A stretch of 64,000 nucleotides of DNA from Branchiostoma floridae (taxonomy: Eukaryota > Chordata > Leptocardii > Amphioxiformes > Branchiostomatidae). The stretch lies in assembly GCF_000003815.2 (NCBI RefSeq), contig NC_049984.1, positions 21,453,825 through 21,517,824 on the forward strand. The letters are read 5' to 3'. Under the pieces are notes generated by a model, which was given only the letters and a program-made list of their open reading frames with translations, did no database searches and was not told the DNA's origin. A program made the position numbers and the translations under genes. This document shows, one piece after another, positions 1-12,491 of the stretch (position 1 is its first letter; the number at the start of each line of letters is the position of its first letter).

Positions 1-457
1 ACCGAGAGCCTCCAATTCATGAGAACAACCATCTCCTGTGATACATGGCACATACACATTCTGACGGCTTTCTCTCCGGGTTGGTGCAATTCCTGCCCCA
101 CGGTGACCAATCTGCCCACATCTGTGACATTTGTCATCTGGGCGGGGGCCTCGGCGCCTCCTTCCACTTGCCCCTCCTGGGGCTCTGTTTACGGTATGGC
201 TCGAACCTGTTAGCCTGAACATAAGAGGCTTCCTCTTGATCTTCCCTGTCCAAGACCTGCGACATGGCGTTTAAGACGTTATAATACCCTGCCATGCTTT
301 GGTTAATTTTTCTTTCAGAATGGGTTAGCCAAGGAGGTCCAGGAGGTGGTCTTTGAAACGTGGCGGCAGGTGTTCTATGAGTATCGGTCCGACCGTGAGA
401 ATCGGGCCGGGTACCATAACCCGACGCGAGGATGATAACCTTTTCTCCAGCAACCAA
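1..457 (-). pseudogene. LTR-retroelement gag-like fragment with CCHC zinc knuckle (broken)
   Basis: Read on the minus strand, the frame from 457 down to about 134 is hydrophilic and rich in Arg and Pro, ending in a basic KWKEAPRPPPR tail. It is followed near position 120 by a nucleic-acid-binding zinc knuckle, C-x2-C-x4-H-x4-C (CHRCGQIGHRG, then RNC). In retrotransposons this domain is the C-terminal part of Gag and packages the RNA. The knuckle is split between two frames: a one-base shift lies in the GGGGC stretch between the His and the last Cys, so the fragment is probably dead. It runs off the left edge of the window, so protease or RT, if present, would lie outside. Family assignment to gypsy-like elements is inference; the knuckle is seen directly. 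Confidence 0.5.
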
Positions 458-1674
458 GATAGAATGTGCTTTCAGTTACTCTGTCATTTGCAATGTAACT
501 TTGCTGCCGCCGGTATAGCTTCAGAAACCGATACCATTTTCCCTGCCAGCTTCTGTGCCGTCTTGTCTGAAATATTTGAAGCTTGCGACGACTCCTCTCT
601 TATATTATCTATATAGGGCGGCAAACTTCGCCTTCTTGTCCTCCAGTAGCCTGAAGGCTAACAGGACGGAATCGACAACCCTGCCTAGGAATATCAGCGG
701 AGTAGGCACTAAGGTTAATTTTGCCAATCCAATGGAATAACGTAAATTAAGCAGGGTTTTGCAGAGCCGCCGCTTGCGCTAATTCGAAATTTGACTACTG
801 TTCCCGACCCCTTGTCCTTTTCCTGCCTGGCACCGGTAGTGCGACTGGTTTTGTCGTTGATTCCATTACCTGTAGTTGACCTGCGTGTCGGTCATCCACA
901 TAAATGAAGGGGGAACTCTTCAGGACCTGATTCTATCCGTGACAACTAACCCTATCGTTTGATAGATACTGAACAACTGGATTTGAAACCGAATGGTAAT
1001 GTGGCGCAAAAAAAAACGTTATTCTAAATCCACAAGTGCTTGGCAACTTTCAATGAGAAAAATGCGATCGTATCCGCTCTTATCGTCCTGTACTCTCTAG
1101 AAATGTCCACGAGTCACATATCGCGAAACCTGTACCAGACCTTCTAGCCTGAAAGGATGATCTTCTATCCAATCATTTCAAAACCGCTCATCATGACACA
1201 ACCTGGGATTTTTGGTTGTGAAGTGAAATGACCAAATACGGTGTAGGGACTTCCCCCACTCTTCCCCATATTTGAGACGTATTCTATCTTCTAAAGTTGT
1301 GGAAATAAATTGAGCATAGAATCTACAGATTTCTCCGTTGTAGAAAACTGTTGGGGGAGGAAAAGCACAGTTATGATGCTTATCTTTAAAGGTTCCATTG
1401 ATCCCTTGACGTATAAAATAAAATCGCTCATCGCCACTCCCACATGTATCCAACGTTGAACCGGGTGTTCATCACTTGCCCTTCTTATTTTTCGTCCCAT
1501 TCTGAACAACGTCTGTGCTATTCTCCAGCTATAAAAGTATTTGTATCTCTGAACAGAACACTGTAAGGCGACGCAAAAATAGCCTCACAAACATCGCGCC
1601 TGTGGGTCGATCCTATCCGACTACCCTGTACTACTATTCCACTTGATTTCTCGTGTCTATTTGTCCTTCTTCAT
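458..1674. other. No recognisable gene
   Basis: Only short overlapping ORFs on both strands (for example 1178-1509 minus) without recognisable motifs. Nothing here is supported as a gene; it could be the 5' part of the retroelement to its left, but I see no LTR boundary. Confidence 0.4.
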
Positions 1675-1774
1675 NNNNNNNNNNNNNNNNNNNNNNNNNN
1701 NNNNNNNNNNNNNNNNNNNNNNNNNNNNNNNNNNNNNNNNNNNNNNNNNNNNNNNNNNNNNNNNNNNNNNNNNN
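1675..1774. other. Assembly gap (100 N)
   Basis: A run of exactly 100 N, the usual placeholder for a gap of unknown size between contigs. Sequence on either side need not be adjacent in the genome. Confidence 0.99.
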
Positions 1775-1860
1775 AAACTACTACAATGACAGACGGAAAC
1801 AATCTGAGAAACAATAGTAAAAACAAAAGATACAATGATGACTTACATAAAGTTAAACAA

Positions 1861-3060
1861 TTACGGGGCCTTCATCAGTTTCTTTTCTCTCATAGCAATT
1901 GCTAAAAGAATAAATTTTGCTAACTGTCTAGTGATTTGTATTGTAGGACAATTTATCATTTCTAAAAACCAATGCGGGTTTGGGTGCTTTGAATAAAATG
2001 GCGGGATGTACTTGTTTCTCAATGAATTTAAAAATGGACATTCTAAGACAAAGTGGTACTCGTCTTCTACTGGGCCTAAGCAACACAACTGACACAGTCT
2101 TACCTGTTTGTTAATTCTTGTGTGTCCGCCCTTTTCTATGTTTAACTGATGAGCTGAACATCGTATACGTGAGATCGCCTTTCTCTGTTCGAAATTATTC
2201 AGTACTTATAGGTAATTTCCAGCCGCAAATCTAGTCTTTACCATGCGGAAGGCTACTGGTAATGATATCATTATTCCAATATTTATAGCCTGGATCACTA
2301 TTCGTTTCTTAAAAATTTAAATAAATGTGTTTTTATCACCTATGCTTTGATTGTACCATGCTTCCCTTAATCCTAAACTGAACAATAAATCACGCACGTC
2401 GCTTATCCAATTCCCCCTGCCTACATTATCTAGTTCATACAGCTTTCTATAACATTCCTTTGAGTACCTATTGTCATTCATTTCTAGTAATTTCAGCCAA
2501 AACTTTATCATTCTAATTCGTCTCAGGACACTGAGGGGGTATCTCCCTAGTTCACCTCTCACTGCCGCATTAGGTATGGACTGCCCAACACCTACAGGAT
2601 TTGCAGAATTTGTTGTGCAATACTTCCAGTTGATTGGCACTTTGGAAACCCCATAGTTCACAACAATATATCATAATTAGAAGAATAAGTGTCAAACATT
2701 TTAAACATCAAATCTGGAGGCAACATACCAAACTTGGCAATATTCTTTTCATCATGAACAAGGCCTTGGACGCCTGTCCAGCTAACGTCTCCTGAGCCCT
2801 ACACCAACCTCCACTTGAAGATACCGTTATCCCTAGATAATTATACGTATTCACCACTTCTATCCTACTTCCTGCATAGAACCACTTTTCACTTTGTCGC
2901 AACTTACCTCTCTTTCTAAAGACCGTGACCTTAAATGTCTTTAAAAGTTTTACTGCTAATTTCCATCTGTCGCAATAGGAATCAAGAGCATTCAAAACCC
3001 GCTGTAGGCCCACCACTGAGTCTGGGCATATTACAAGATCGTCTGCAAAGATAAGACGTA
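1861..3060 (-). mobile_element. Non-LTR retrotransposon reverse transcriptase, C-terminal fragment
   Basis: On the minus strand the sequence begins at about 3056 with the RT catalytic box FADDLVICPD. The thumb follows, with CDRWKLAVKLLKT, EKWFYAG and the YLGITVS motif (about 2990-2820). After a frame change, 2661-2317 carries the conserved region with GRYPLSVLRRIRMIKFW. The end, 2130-1861, has a Cys/His-like tail, LCQLCCLGPVEDEYHFVLEC, and a stop at 1861. This is the order expected for the 3' half of a LINE ORF2. Three frames are needed to read it, and everything upstream of the FADD box (endonuclease, RT fingers) is missing, replaced by a minisatellite. The clade is not assignable from what remains. 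Confidence 0.8.
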
Positions 3061-3061
3061 T

Positions 3062-3365
3062 ATTGGAGCGTCTTCTGTCGCAGAGGGATCGGACACCACT
3101 GGAGCGTCGTCTGTAGCAGAGGGATCGGACACCACTGGAGCGTCGTCTGGAGCAGAGGGATCGGACACCACTGGAGCGTCGTCTGGTGCAGATGGATCGG
3201 ACACCACTGGAGCGTCGTCTGGAGCAGAGGGATCGGACACCACTGGAGCTTCGTCTGGAGCAGAGGGGTCTGATACTTATGACTAACGTCTGGTGCAGAT
3301 GGATCGGACACCACTGGAGCGTCGTCTGGTGCAGATGGATCGGACACCACTGGAGCGTCGTCTAG
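3062..3365. repeat. 36-bp minisatellite, about eight units
   Basis: The GGAGCGTC core recurs at 3065, 3101, 3137, 3173, 3209, 3245 (as GGAGCTTC), 3316 and 3352, a strict 36-bp period with one disturbed unit around 3265-3300. Because 36 is a multiple of three, the minus strand reads as a 12-residue repeat, VVSDPSAPDDAP. The array starts immediately upstream of the RT FADD box. I see no gene that would use this frame, so I treat the peptide as incidental. Confidence 0.9.
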
Positions 3366-5569
3366 AGCAGCTGTAAACCGTTAACGTAGTGTCCCTCTTC
3401 AGCACATATAACAATAACAATATGACCAATGACCAGTCACTAAGTTTTTTTAAAAGTCTTTTGAAAATTTCTGCTCGGCATCAAAATCACAAAGGGACAC
3501 GAAACCACAAACTCCATATCGAGATCGCCTGACGCGGATAAAAGATACATGTCCATGGAAACGTTTCAAGGGGTTCAATTATAAAGTGCTCTGTTGCGAT
3601 TGAGCGATTGATGTTCTTATTTGCTCCTCTTTCCCGTTTCATTCTTCGGATTTGTTTTCTTGTTTTGGATTCACACTTAAAAATGTCTAAAGGTACAGCT
3701 GCTGTTATATATGCAAGAAGATGGAACGTGTAATTTATTTTACAATATATCCTTGATGCAATCTATCATCGCTCGAGGTTAAAACCAAACTGGAGGCAAT
3801 GTTGATTAACCTCTGCGGTACCGGGTCAGTGTCATATCTGAATTCATTAGTCACTCATCCTCGCCACATATCACTTATTACACAGCTCGTTTTATGGGGA
3901 ATGGAACGGAATGATGCTGATGGCGGCATCTTGATTCTGTCATAAAGAGACACAGGCAATCATTGGTTCATTACGTGTTTCACTTTTTTTTATTGAAGAG
4001 TGGTACTTCGAAAAACCCTTGATAAGCCTCTGTTTGTTCCTACGTCATCATTCGGCCGGCACTCGAATACCCTCCTCGGACGGAATATACACAAGCGCCG
4101 CCATAAAATAGTCCGACTAAGGAATGGTGGTTTATTTGATATGTCGTAACATTGAACAGTTCTGTTTGTTCTTGACTATCATATTCTAATGTTTGTAATT
4201 TTTGACGAGGTAAGTTGTCCTTCATGGGGAATTTAGCGGCATTCCAGATGTTTACGCGTACTGATACAAGTGAAGTGCTTCGGTTCCATGTGGAACTTGT
4301 CAGTGCAAGGAAGCCATTGTGAGGTGAGGATGGGTGTATCAACTTTATGCAACAGATTTATAAAAAAACTTGGCAGTTAGCTTGTAGTATAACTGGCAAG
4401 GTCGTTACTTAGTACGTCACAGGTTGGAGCTTGAAAATTACTGCTTGTGAGGGAAAGCCGTTTTTTGTTGTGAGGCTCATGACGGTCGTACGCTAGTTAA
4501 AATTTCCAGGCGTTGAACATGTCGGGGCCGGTAGCGACAATCCTCGTCAATACCCGGTTTGCTGTGATCATTGTTGCTTTTTGTGTGGAACCTGAAGGCT
4601 GTGAACGACATTTTTGTGATTTTTATGAGTGAGGGTCCATTTCTGGCTGACTTATAGTGTCAAACAACAAAAAAATGGGGTGGCGTGGTCGGGGTACACG
4701 CGTTCTTCTTCCTTGTGTTTATTAACCGAGTTACCGCCTTGGTCATTGTAAGGACAACCGTGCATTCAATAGAAAGACACAAGTACCTGATGCCGGACTT
4801 GTACCTGGGCCCGTGTACTATATATGTACCTAAAATCTGTATAGGCTTACAGTTTTTTCGTCCGCTGAGTATGTGCAACATATGAACTCATAGTCATACA
4901 GTACATGTATCTATGTTTTTCTTTCCTCACAGGTCAACCCAGAGGTGTACAGCATGGAATATGCGTCTCGACACGGGTGATCTCTGAGGTGTTTTGAAGT
5001 TATAAATCACTTGAATATCCAGAGCAGGATGTTGAGACAACACTACCAGCCTCATGATGAGAACTACAACAGCAGCTGATCATATCATTGATCTTCCATA
5101 CATACAAATGTAAGAAAATATTGACAACGGCAGGACATCCAGGTTACTCAGGGTTTGTTAGTCAGGATTGTTCCTACAGCTGTCCAGCCTCTTGGAAACC
5201 CAGACTTCGGGGACTGTGCCTCTGGCTCAGTGGGGGCTGGTTCAGCGTAAGTTATTTAGATGGGTTTGCTGGATGTCAAGTCCACAAATAATGTTGCATT
5301 GTTTTTGCTCTTCTCTTATACCTGATGTTTTGGTATCTCTTAGGGAATTATTAGCCCGTTTCATCATATTGGAAGTCAAGATCATTTCTCTCTCTCTCTC
5401 TGCACATACTTCAACCCAGTTAATATACAACGAAACTCCCCCTCCGATCCCATCCTATCTACCCGTGCCTGGTGAAAACTGTTGTAGCCTGGTACATCAA
5501 AGAATTGCATAGTATCTCCCGTCAACCATGTTTCATCTTTGGCGTCCGGGACTCAATCAATTATATATA
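3366..5569. other. No recognisable gene; short TC run
   Basis: Short ORFs only. A (TC)n microsatellite lies at about 5387-5401 and an AT-rich stretch at 5565-5585. No splice-flanked coding exon or transposase motif was recognised. Confidence 0.4.
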
Positions 5570-6005
5570 TTATATTATATTATTCCTCCAAGACTGATTT
5601 TCCAGATAGTCTGCCTTTTCTTGGTTTGGCTGCAGGTCCGCTTTGGTTTGACTTATCCCAGTTTCAATGAACTTGACGTGTTGTTCGTGGTCACGTAGTG
5701 TATTCTTGGTGTCGTCACGAGCCCTCTGTGTGTAGTGCAGACTGTCTTTGATCTCCAGAACTTTCACGTATCAGGCTGTCCATTCGTTTGTGTGTTGACT
5801 CAATAATAGGATCCAAGAATGACTTAAAGTTTATTTCTTGTAGTTCTAAGAGTTCTTTGACGATGGGCAGAGGGGTACATGGTCGTCTTCTGGTGTTGTT
5901 CCATTCTTTGGCGCCATTCTGGTTCTTGGAGGGTTGGGTGTGTACTGAAACGGTAATGAATAAACTCGGCAGCAGAGCTGGTGATAAAACACCACAGACA
6001 AACAC
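5570..6005 (-). mobile_element. LINE ORF1-like coiled-coil fragment
   Basis: Two minus-strand frames (6005-5715 and 5767-5570) join into one protein-like stretch: a region with LLELQEINFKSFLDPIIEST, then a long heptad-rich helix (IKDSLHYTQRARDDTKNTLR), ending in KADYLENQSWRNNI. The last motif, YLENQSRRNN-like, marks the end of the coiled coil and start of the RNA-binding domain in ORF1 proteins of several LINE groups. ORF1 proteins trimerise and bind the LINE RNA. A frameshift sits near 5765-5715, and the RNA-binding domain is missing beyond the stop at 5570. No ORF2 follows, so this is an isolated remnant. Confidence 0.6.
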
Positions 6006-7703
6006 TTTGACTTACTTGACTTATGTCGGGTGTTGCTCCTCCCCTGCCACCCGAACCACTGTAGCAGCCTAGTAGACTCTGTGGAGCATTGCCTTTCCCA
6101 AACACAAACTATATGAAAAATAGTGTGAATGCTGCACAGATAGAGACCTACCGGCGGTGGCTCCACTAAGGAAGCCCGCTGCGGTGATAACGCTCGTGAG
6201 AGGGTAGCGTCCTTTGTTGTTGCTATTGCGTGGGTACAGTGCCCTTTGTAGTTGCTATGGCACCAGGTCTCTGAAGGATAACTCTAACATCTCCTTCTGG
6301 AACTTTCACCTCCTTTTTTTCATTTTCTGGGAAGATAACCTCGTACTCCAGACATTGTGTAACTTTTTTTTACTATCGCTTCATAAAGCCTCCCCGAGTA
6401 CTTTGCACAAACAACAGTCCCAGGCTAAAGGATAGGCTCTATGTCTCCAATGTCACCAACAATCCCTGTCCTGCGCATACAACGGCAACAATGTAGAAGA
6501 TGAGGAATGTTGAAGCTTTCACTGACATACTGGAAGCACATGTACAATGCGCAGGCAATTCGGTTACACCGCGTCATGTTTTCCTGCGTCGGGTTTCCCG
6601 CTTTTGACAGGTGTTTATGCGGGTCTGCAATTCTCTTCCACTTACCTTTGCTTCATCCTGCAGAACTCTCACAAGGATTGTGATGGTTAGGTTGGAATCA
6701 TGGCTGATTGCTCCTGTAACATGCGTTCCCATGGGCTTTGCAGTGTCTCCTGATAACAAGAATTGGTCAATGAGAAAATGAAACATGAGTTACCATCCGT
6801 CTTTCAGTCTGAAAACTCAAAGTACATTGTAGTAGAAAAGCAATAAAATAATGATGAGCAGAAAATACAGGTCAGAAATACATATAACTGGATAAAGACT
6901 CATATTTTCCATATGGTGAGGCAGGGAAGTCTTCTTCTGGTCTATGCCGTCTACTATTGTGGATAAATACTTTTCTGGATTCCTCCTTGCCTTTTTGATA
7001 TGTTTGTTACACTTTGTCCGCTCGTTTCTGAAAAGAAAAGTGTATATATATATTAGGATCTTGTCATTTTCTCTACAATTGAGCTTGTGTATATGTAGCG
7101 TTGCATTTCATACGTATATTTTTCTGTATAGCTTCGAATGAAAGTATTCCTTTTCCTCTGACCCCTCCACTGGGCCATACCATTTGTCTCGGGGGTTTTA
7201 TATTCTTCCCCCCTATGAAGAAGAATAAAATTCTCCTGAATTTCAATGCATCTTCGTTACAATGCATAGGGTCTACTGTCTACTCAATCATCAAAACGAT
7301 AAACAACTAACGATATAACATTTCTCAATCTAACAAGGCAATAAAATAAATGATGGCATATCAACACAATCTTATCTAACAAATAACATCATCATATCCA
7401 ACTAAAACATATCTTGTATATACATTATTGTGACATGATAAGCTTTGTTCTGACACAAAAGGCACACACTAGTCGGTGAAAGTGGACCACAGAATGAAGT
7501 ATTCGTTTCTTGTTTACCTTAATAAGTTTATTTGCTCTGCGCAGAGCCACTTCGCAACTGATTACCATATGTGGCACTGCGCACCTGGTGGACTGTATGG
7601 TTGGGTGATCGGCAGTTACACTAATAATAGCTACCGGGATCTGTTCGTGTTTATGTTTACTAGCTGAGAAATGGTGAAGTGGATGTTTCTGTCCTGATAG
7701 AAT
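6006..7703. other. No recognisable gene
   Basis: AT-rich sequence with short unsupported ORFs on both strands; nothing recognisable. Confidence 0.4.
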
Positions 7704-8332
7704 TGTAACGGACAGAAATTGTGTTGTATTATTTAAGTGCTAGTTCTGGGGAAACCCCCGGCTGAAACAGTAACAAGAAATCAAGGTCACCTCCCCACAT
7801 GGGAGCATTCTATGACAGTGCCTGTGACGTAGAGTAGGACCATATTTGGAGACTAAGGAACCAGGAAGTGAAACCATCTCCATTTTAAGGACAGAAGAAG
7901 AACTAGGAACTCTAAGAAAGTACCTGATGATAATAGTCTTAGGAATGTATGAGTAATATTACGTAGGAGGACTTCCTGTCCAGTTATGGATATAAAGACA
8001 CAAAAGTTCCATGACTTGGTCAGTCTGTTCGAGTCGGCCAGTCAGTGTGCTTGTGAGACAAGAAGTGCAGTCAGTTTGCAGAAGGAAGTCTGCCCGTCTG
8101 TTTGTGTTCGACTGGTAAGTCAGAGCTATTGTATACACAACGCAATGTCCTAATGTTTTAGTGTCTTAACAGCAATTGTTGATAGTGTAACGGTTATAGT
8201 GTAGTATCGGTTGTAACTTGTCTTGGTAATAAACTGCTATACACAAGAATACAGAATCCCGTGAACGAACATTATGTCTGCTTGATTATATAGATATTTA
8301 AGGACGTAAAAGCAGAACTGGGTATCGTTACA
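7704..8332 (+). mobile_element. Solo LTR with 4-bp target duplication
   Basis: The 629-bp segment starts TGTAACG and ends with its exact reverse complement CGTTACA, the TG...CA ends of an LTR. It is flanked on both sides by GAAT (7700-7703 and 8333-8336), a target-site duplication. Inside, in the plus orientation, are a TATA box (TATAAAG, 7991) and a polyadenylation signal (AATAAA, 8228), in the order expected for U3-R-U5. No second LTR, primer-binding site or coding region is adjacent, so recombination between two LTRs has probably removed the body. A Ty3/gypsy origin is likely from the short target duplication, but the family cannot be named. Confidence 0.82.
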
Positions 8333-9599
8333 GAATCAATCAGATTCTTTGAAAAAAAGACGTTTGTATACTATTTTTTTTCGAGGACATGACTATCTCA
8401 TTTCTTGAAAATTGGAACCTTGTTCGTCCGTAGGAAATATTCCATGACACAAAGATTTATTAAACACATACGCTTATTCGTCAGATAAGAGGTGCAATCG
8501 TTTTTAGAAAATGTTTCCAGTCTCCCGGCACAAGCCAGTCAATGCCAGCAAACTTCAGTATTCGTTGGGTTGCCCACAAATGACTTCTTCAAGTTCTTCA
8601 GTTGATTTTCTGTACAGAATCGTCATTGATGCAGTTTTGAAATCCCGCACCTACCAGGAGGGTAATGGAGCTCCCCCACCCAGGAGAGTTTATCAAAGGC
8701 CATAAATGTATAAAATTAAGCATTCCCCATGCCTTATTCCTTCTTCTACATTTTGTCTCTCAATGGCTTCAAACTGTAAAACACCTTTATTAGACGTTAC
8801 GGTATTATTTGGATGATGATCTTGTCATTTGTTAACAGGAACCTGATCTACTCCATTATCGTGAGGAGTTAGTAATGGACGATCTGTCATGCACGATAGA
8901 CATAAGCATCAATAGGCATAATCCAGATAAACAACAAACAGTAAAAATAAAATATTCTTTTTCTTGACTTCTCCATGTATCTTCTGGCGTGTTCAAGGAG
9001 GTGGTTGTCTTCTGTCTCCTCTCCAAGCCGCTCTGTGTCGGATCGGGGTTGTTTCCCGGAGACAGGTACCGCCTACTTGCTGCGAAGGTCATGCGCCCAA
9101 ACTCATTCATGCAGTTAGGACAATAACAGAGCATGGTTAGTCACAGTTATGTAATACAAGGGAAATGTGCGTAAAAAATATACATGGTTTGTCATAACGT
9201 TCCCTTTAAAAAAATTGATATGTCAGAAAGGGCAGGCTGCTTAGCCGCCTGGTGATGATAGGGGCGCTTGGATCGTCCTTGCCAGCTATAGACATAGATG
9301 TAGGCCTGGATGTCCTCTCAGTGTGAAGAGCTTCTCTTTGTGGGAAGTCTAAGACATGTTGGTAATTCACCAGCTTCAGCATATGGTGTACGAAGAGCTG
9401 ACGGTACAAGCACATTTAGTTAAGCCTTAACATTCAATTAATACCCTGGCAACATTTCTAACATTTTTCTTCTTCTACTCTGAGTTGCTATGTCACTAGT
9501 AGGGCGGAAAATCCCTACCTATCTCTAGCGGACAAATGAAATAGCACAACAAAGGACCGCTGTCAAACGATCAAAGTACGAAAACATACAAAAACTCAC
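8333..9599. other. No recognisable gene
   Basis: Short ORFs only. The minus frame at 8856-9134 has a hydrophobic stretch (IFTVCCLSGLCLLMLMSIV) that could look like a membrane segment, but there are no splice signals or homologous motifs to support it. Confidence 0.35.
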
Positions 9600-10085
9600 C
9601 AAGAGGGATTTGATGACCTTCGAAATACCTTCTGTCGGTGACTCTGGTGGAGATCACGTGCATCATTTGTTCGAAAACAAACATCCAGTACTCATGTACC
9701 GGCCCGTACCTCTCCAGATACTTTCGCACGTGGGTTGGTTGGTGACGCACAATGACCTATAACCGTAGAATATGTAAAGTAGTACATTAATCGTGTCAAA
9801 CCAAGGAGCTTTCATCGGCAAACCAAGGAAATTGAAAAAAAAGATTATATAGAACGAACAAAAAGATGAAACAAAAAGTCTACGGGGGTTTCTACACAGT
9901 CTTACCACGACGTCACAGGGATAGTCTCTCTCCACCAGAACGAGACACTCGTCTATAGTTGCCGGTTATAGCTAACCGGAATCTTCTCTTTCTGGACAGC
10001 AGGGTGGGTGATCGCTCTAATGATGTCACACAGTTTGAACAAAGCTCTGCGCTGGTCGTGTCTGCACCCTTGTCTCCTGTCTCTT
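9600..10085 (-). pseudogene. DUF4218 (EnSpm/TNP2-type) transposase exons, copy 1
   Basis: Two minus-strand exons are visible. The upstream one (about 10085-9906) contains ALFKLCDIIRAITHPAVQKE and, after a small frame disturbance near 9960, VERDYPCDVV, ending at a donor GTAAGA. The downstream one (9756-9600) follows an acceptor TTATAG and encodes KYLERYGPVHEYWMFVFEQM before a donor GTGAGT. LxERDxP followed by YGPVxxxWMFxFE is the signature of DUF4218, the conserved domain C-terminal to the catalytic core of EnSpm/CACTA transposases. The catalytic (DDE) region is not seen here. A small 15-bp tandem repeat lies just upstream. The frame break and the missing N-terminal domain suggest a relic, though the exon with the best motif is intact. 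Confidence 0.7.
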
Positions 10086-10865
10086 TGGTGTGGCTGGGTG
10101 TAACCTTGGGTGCGATGTCTCCACCCTCGTCTCCTTCCTCTGAGGAGCTGCTGCCGTCAGACTTGGCCTTCCCTCCTGCCGCCACCTCACTACCTGCCAC
10201 CTCACTACCTGCCACCTCACTACGCGTGGTCTGGTCCACCTCACCAGACTGAACAAACAGTTCAGATTCTCTTTCACTGCATTTTCAGAATGCGTGCAAA
10301 GGATACTTCATGATTCCAGTCGTTCCAAACTGAAATCCAATGAAAAAAATTTACATTTCAAGTCAAGTTTCCTTCACCGTCAAATGAAGGTAACGAAATA
10401 TCCAAAACTCTCAGGTCTGACAAATATCATTTGTTAAACAAAATTGTTGTAGACGTGATTTTGGGGGGGTGGGGGGTAGGCTAGCATTCACTGGATGCAT
10501 TCTCTTTCATAAAGCAACAAAAGATTCAGTAGTTAGGAATTTTTGGCCCTACTAGTGTTTTTGCAATACTATATGCACCTTCAGAAAATCCACCTGCAGT
10601 GTTTATACTTAAAGTAAAGTTAGGATGCCTCCATGTACAAAAAGTGCTACTCAATAATTCGACCTTGATCTGCTTAGCAGCAGACTCGAATACTGACTTC
10701 TTCATTCCTGCTCTGCTAAACTCTCCAACATTTTGAACAGCATGTTCTCATCTGCTAAGCCACACTGGCATTGGAAGAGTGCCTGTGATACGTGTCGAGT
10801 TTTCTGTCCTTTGAAGAATCCTTACTTCCACTTCTCCATGATAACTTGCGCAGGGGAGAAGCAAG
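9755..10865. repeat. Segmental duplication, copy 1 (partner 14715-15607)
   Basis: The non-coding and coding sequence here is repeated in the same orientation about 5 kb away. Long stretches match with few changes, for example around 10340-10440 and 15080-15190, and 10560-10720 and 15290-15460. The match begins exactly at an intron/exon junction of the DUF4218 gene. Copy 1 has extra GA- and GC-rich sequence at about 10085-10250, absent from copy 2. Confidence 0.85.
10176..10226. repeat. 15-bp tandem repeat
   Basis: Three to four copies of CACCTCACTACCTGC. The period is a multiple of three, and both strands stay open across it. Confidence 0.85.
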
Positions 10866-12491
10866 AAACAAGATTAAAGAATGCCAAGGTAGAAAGGTAT
10901 GTGACAATTACCTGTTACAAGCCGAAGATTGCTGCTGGTGTCTGGTGGCTGGCACTGGGTCGACGGCCCTGTTGTCTGTAGTTGTAGGGGTATGTTGCTG
11001 GTCTGAACCTGTGTCGATGCAGTCTTTGCCCTCAGGATACAAATAGGGTGAAACGCAGTGTCCAGAGTGATACATCTGAGTTCGATGTAACTGATACCAA
11101 CCCCAACCTCATTGAAAATGCTTACAATCACCTTGGCATCGAAGTTATAAGCATTGTGTCCAAACCTAAAAATATTTGCAGAGGACAAAGAAACTCAACA
11201 ACTATGGTACGCTACAGCATGATCTCTGCAGTGTGGTACGTCTGAGAACTGAACTGGAGTAAGACTAGGTGTCGAGGAATGTTTTCAAATATATGAGTTC
11301 AATCCTTAGATCAAGGAAGACACAGCCTTTTGCAGCATGCCGACGATGAGACTTAGCACTTGTCCATTTACGTCCTCAAAATAGAAGCAGGTATGGGCCC
11401 ATAATGACCCATGTTCCCTCACTGCGTCCCATCTAGCAATGTGACTATCTAGTACTCCATTCCCGAGGAAAATATTCAGATGAAAGAAATGAGTCAATGA
11501 GTTGGCTATAAGCTAAGGTTGGTCGAGGTACTCTTTTTAACAAATCATTAGTATACTATCCTACAAGCAAAATGGGGTGAAAATTTGTAAATTATATTTA
11601 GTTTGGATATTAATACAGTATCCAAACCATAGTATGTATGAAGTTCTCTTAGTCTCAAATGTTCAAACAATTACATGATAATGTATGAAGTTTTTTGACT
11701 TAGTGTCAAATATCCAAACAACATGGTACTCACCTGCTTTTAAGTCATTTCAGCATCTCTGCTTGCATATTCTGCGAACTGGCATGTAAGAACGCCACAG
11801 TCATACCCATTAGATTGCCTGAACGTGTCCTGTAGTGATGGAAATAACATCAAAAAGGATCATTTAATGTACAAGACCAACGTGTGGGCATTTTCACAGT
11901 GTGTGACTGTCAGCTATGCTATGTACATTTAGTATTTCTTACACTTTGTACAGCATCATGTCTAGATAGGTGAAAGATAAACCTATAAAAGCCAGAGCTT
12001 ATATTCTATAGTGATTACGCTCCATTTCTGACGTGTAAACGGGCACCAAACGTGTGGTCATATGCACAGTATGTAACTGATAACTATGCTTCGTACATGA
12101 AGTAATTCCTGCACTATGCACAGCAGTCATCATGTCTAAATAGGTGAAAGATAAAGCCAGAAGTGTATCTCCTAATGGCATTCATAAAACAGTTCTTTGT
12201 GTCTGTGCCCATGCAAATTCTTAAGAAAAAGTCAATAGCATTTCTCCCTCGCACAACTATAGGGCCAAACTTTAGGCCACTAAACATAACCTTTCTGGCA
12301 AAAGTGATTACCATATTGACTTGTTGGCTTATAATAATACCATGTTTTGCAAATTCTTGCTTAAAATTTATGGTATATATTTTCAGAATCTTTTTTTTTT
12401 TAACTCTAAGATTTGGAGTCTTCTGTATCCTAAGTTATAACAGATGCTAATGAAGTCATGATGTAATGTCTATGATATAACACTACATTAC
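10866..12491. other. No recognisable gene; locally repeated AT-rich sequence
   Basis: Short ORFs only. Phrases around 11880-11990 recur around 12045-12160 (for example the 'catgtctagatagg / catgtctaaatagg tgaaagataaa' segments), suggesting an old local duplication of about 160-190 bp. No coding motif was recognised. Confidence 0.4.

Noticed and set aside
3031-3350. VVSDPSAPDDAP peptide repeats as a secreted or structural protein
   Set aside because: Minisatellite with no splice sites or start context, abutting an RT fragment.
4660-4885. Overlapping ORFs on both strands of similar length
   Set aside because: Neither has motifs or splice signals; chance.
10026-10277. Overlapping long frames on both strands around the 15-bp repeat
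   Set aside because: The low-complexity repeat keeps both strands open; only the DUF4218 frame beside it has recognisable motifs.
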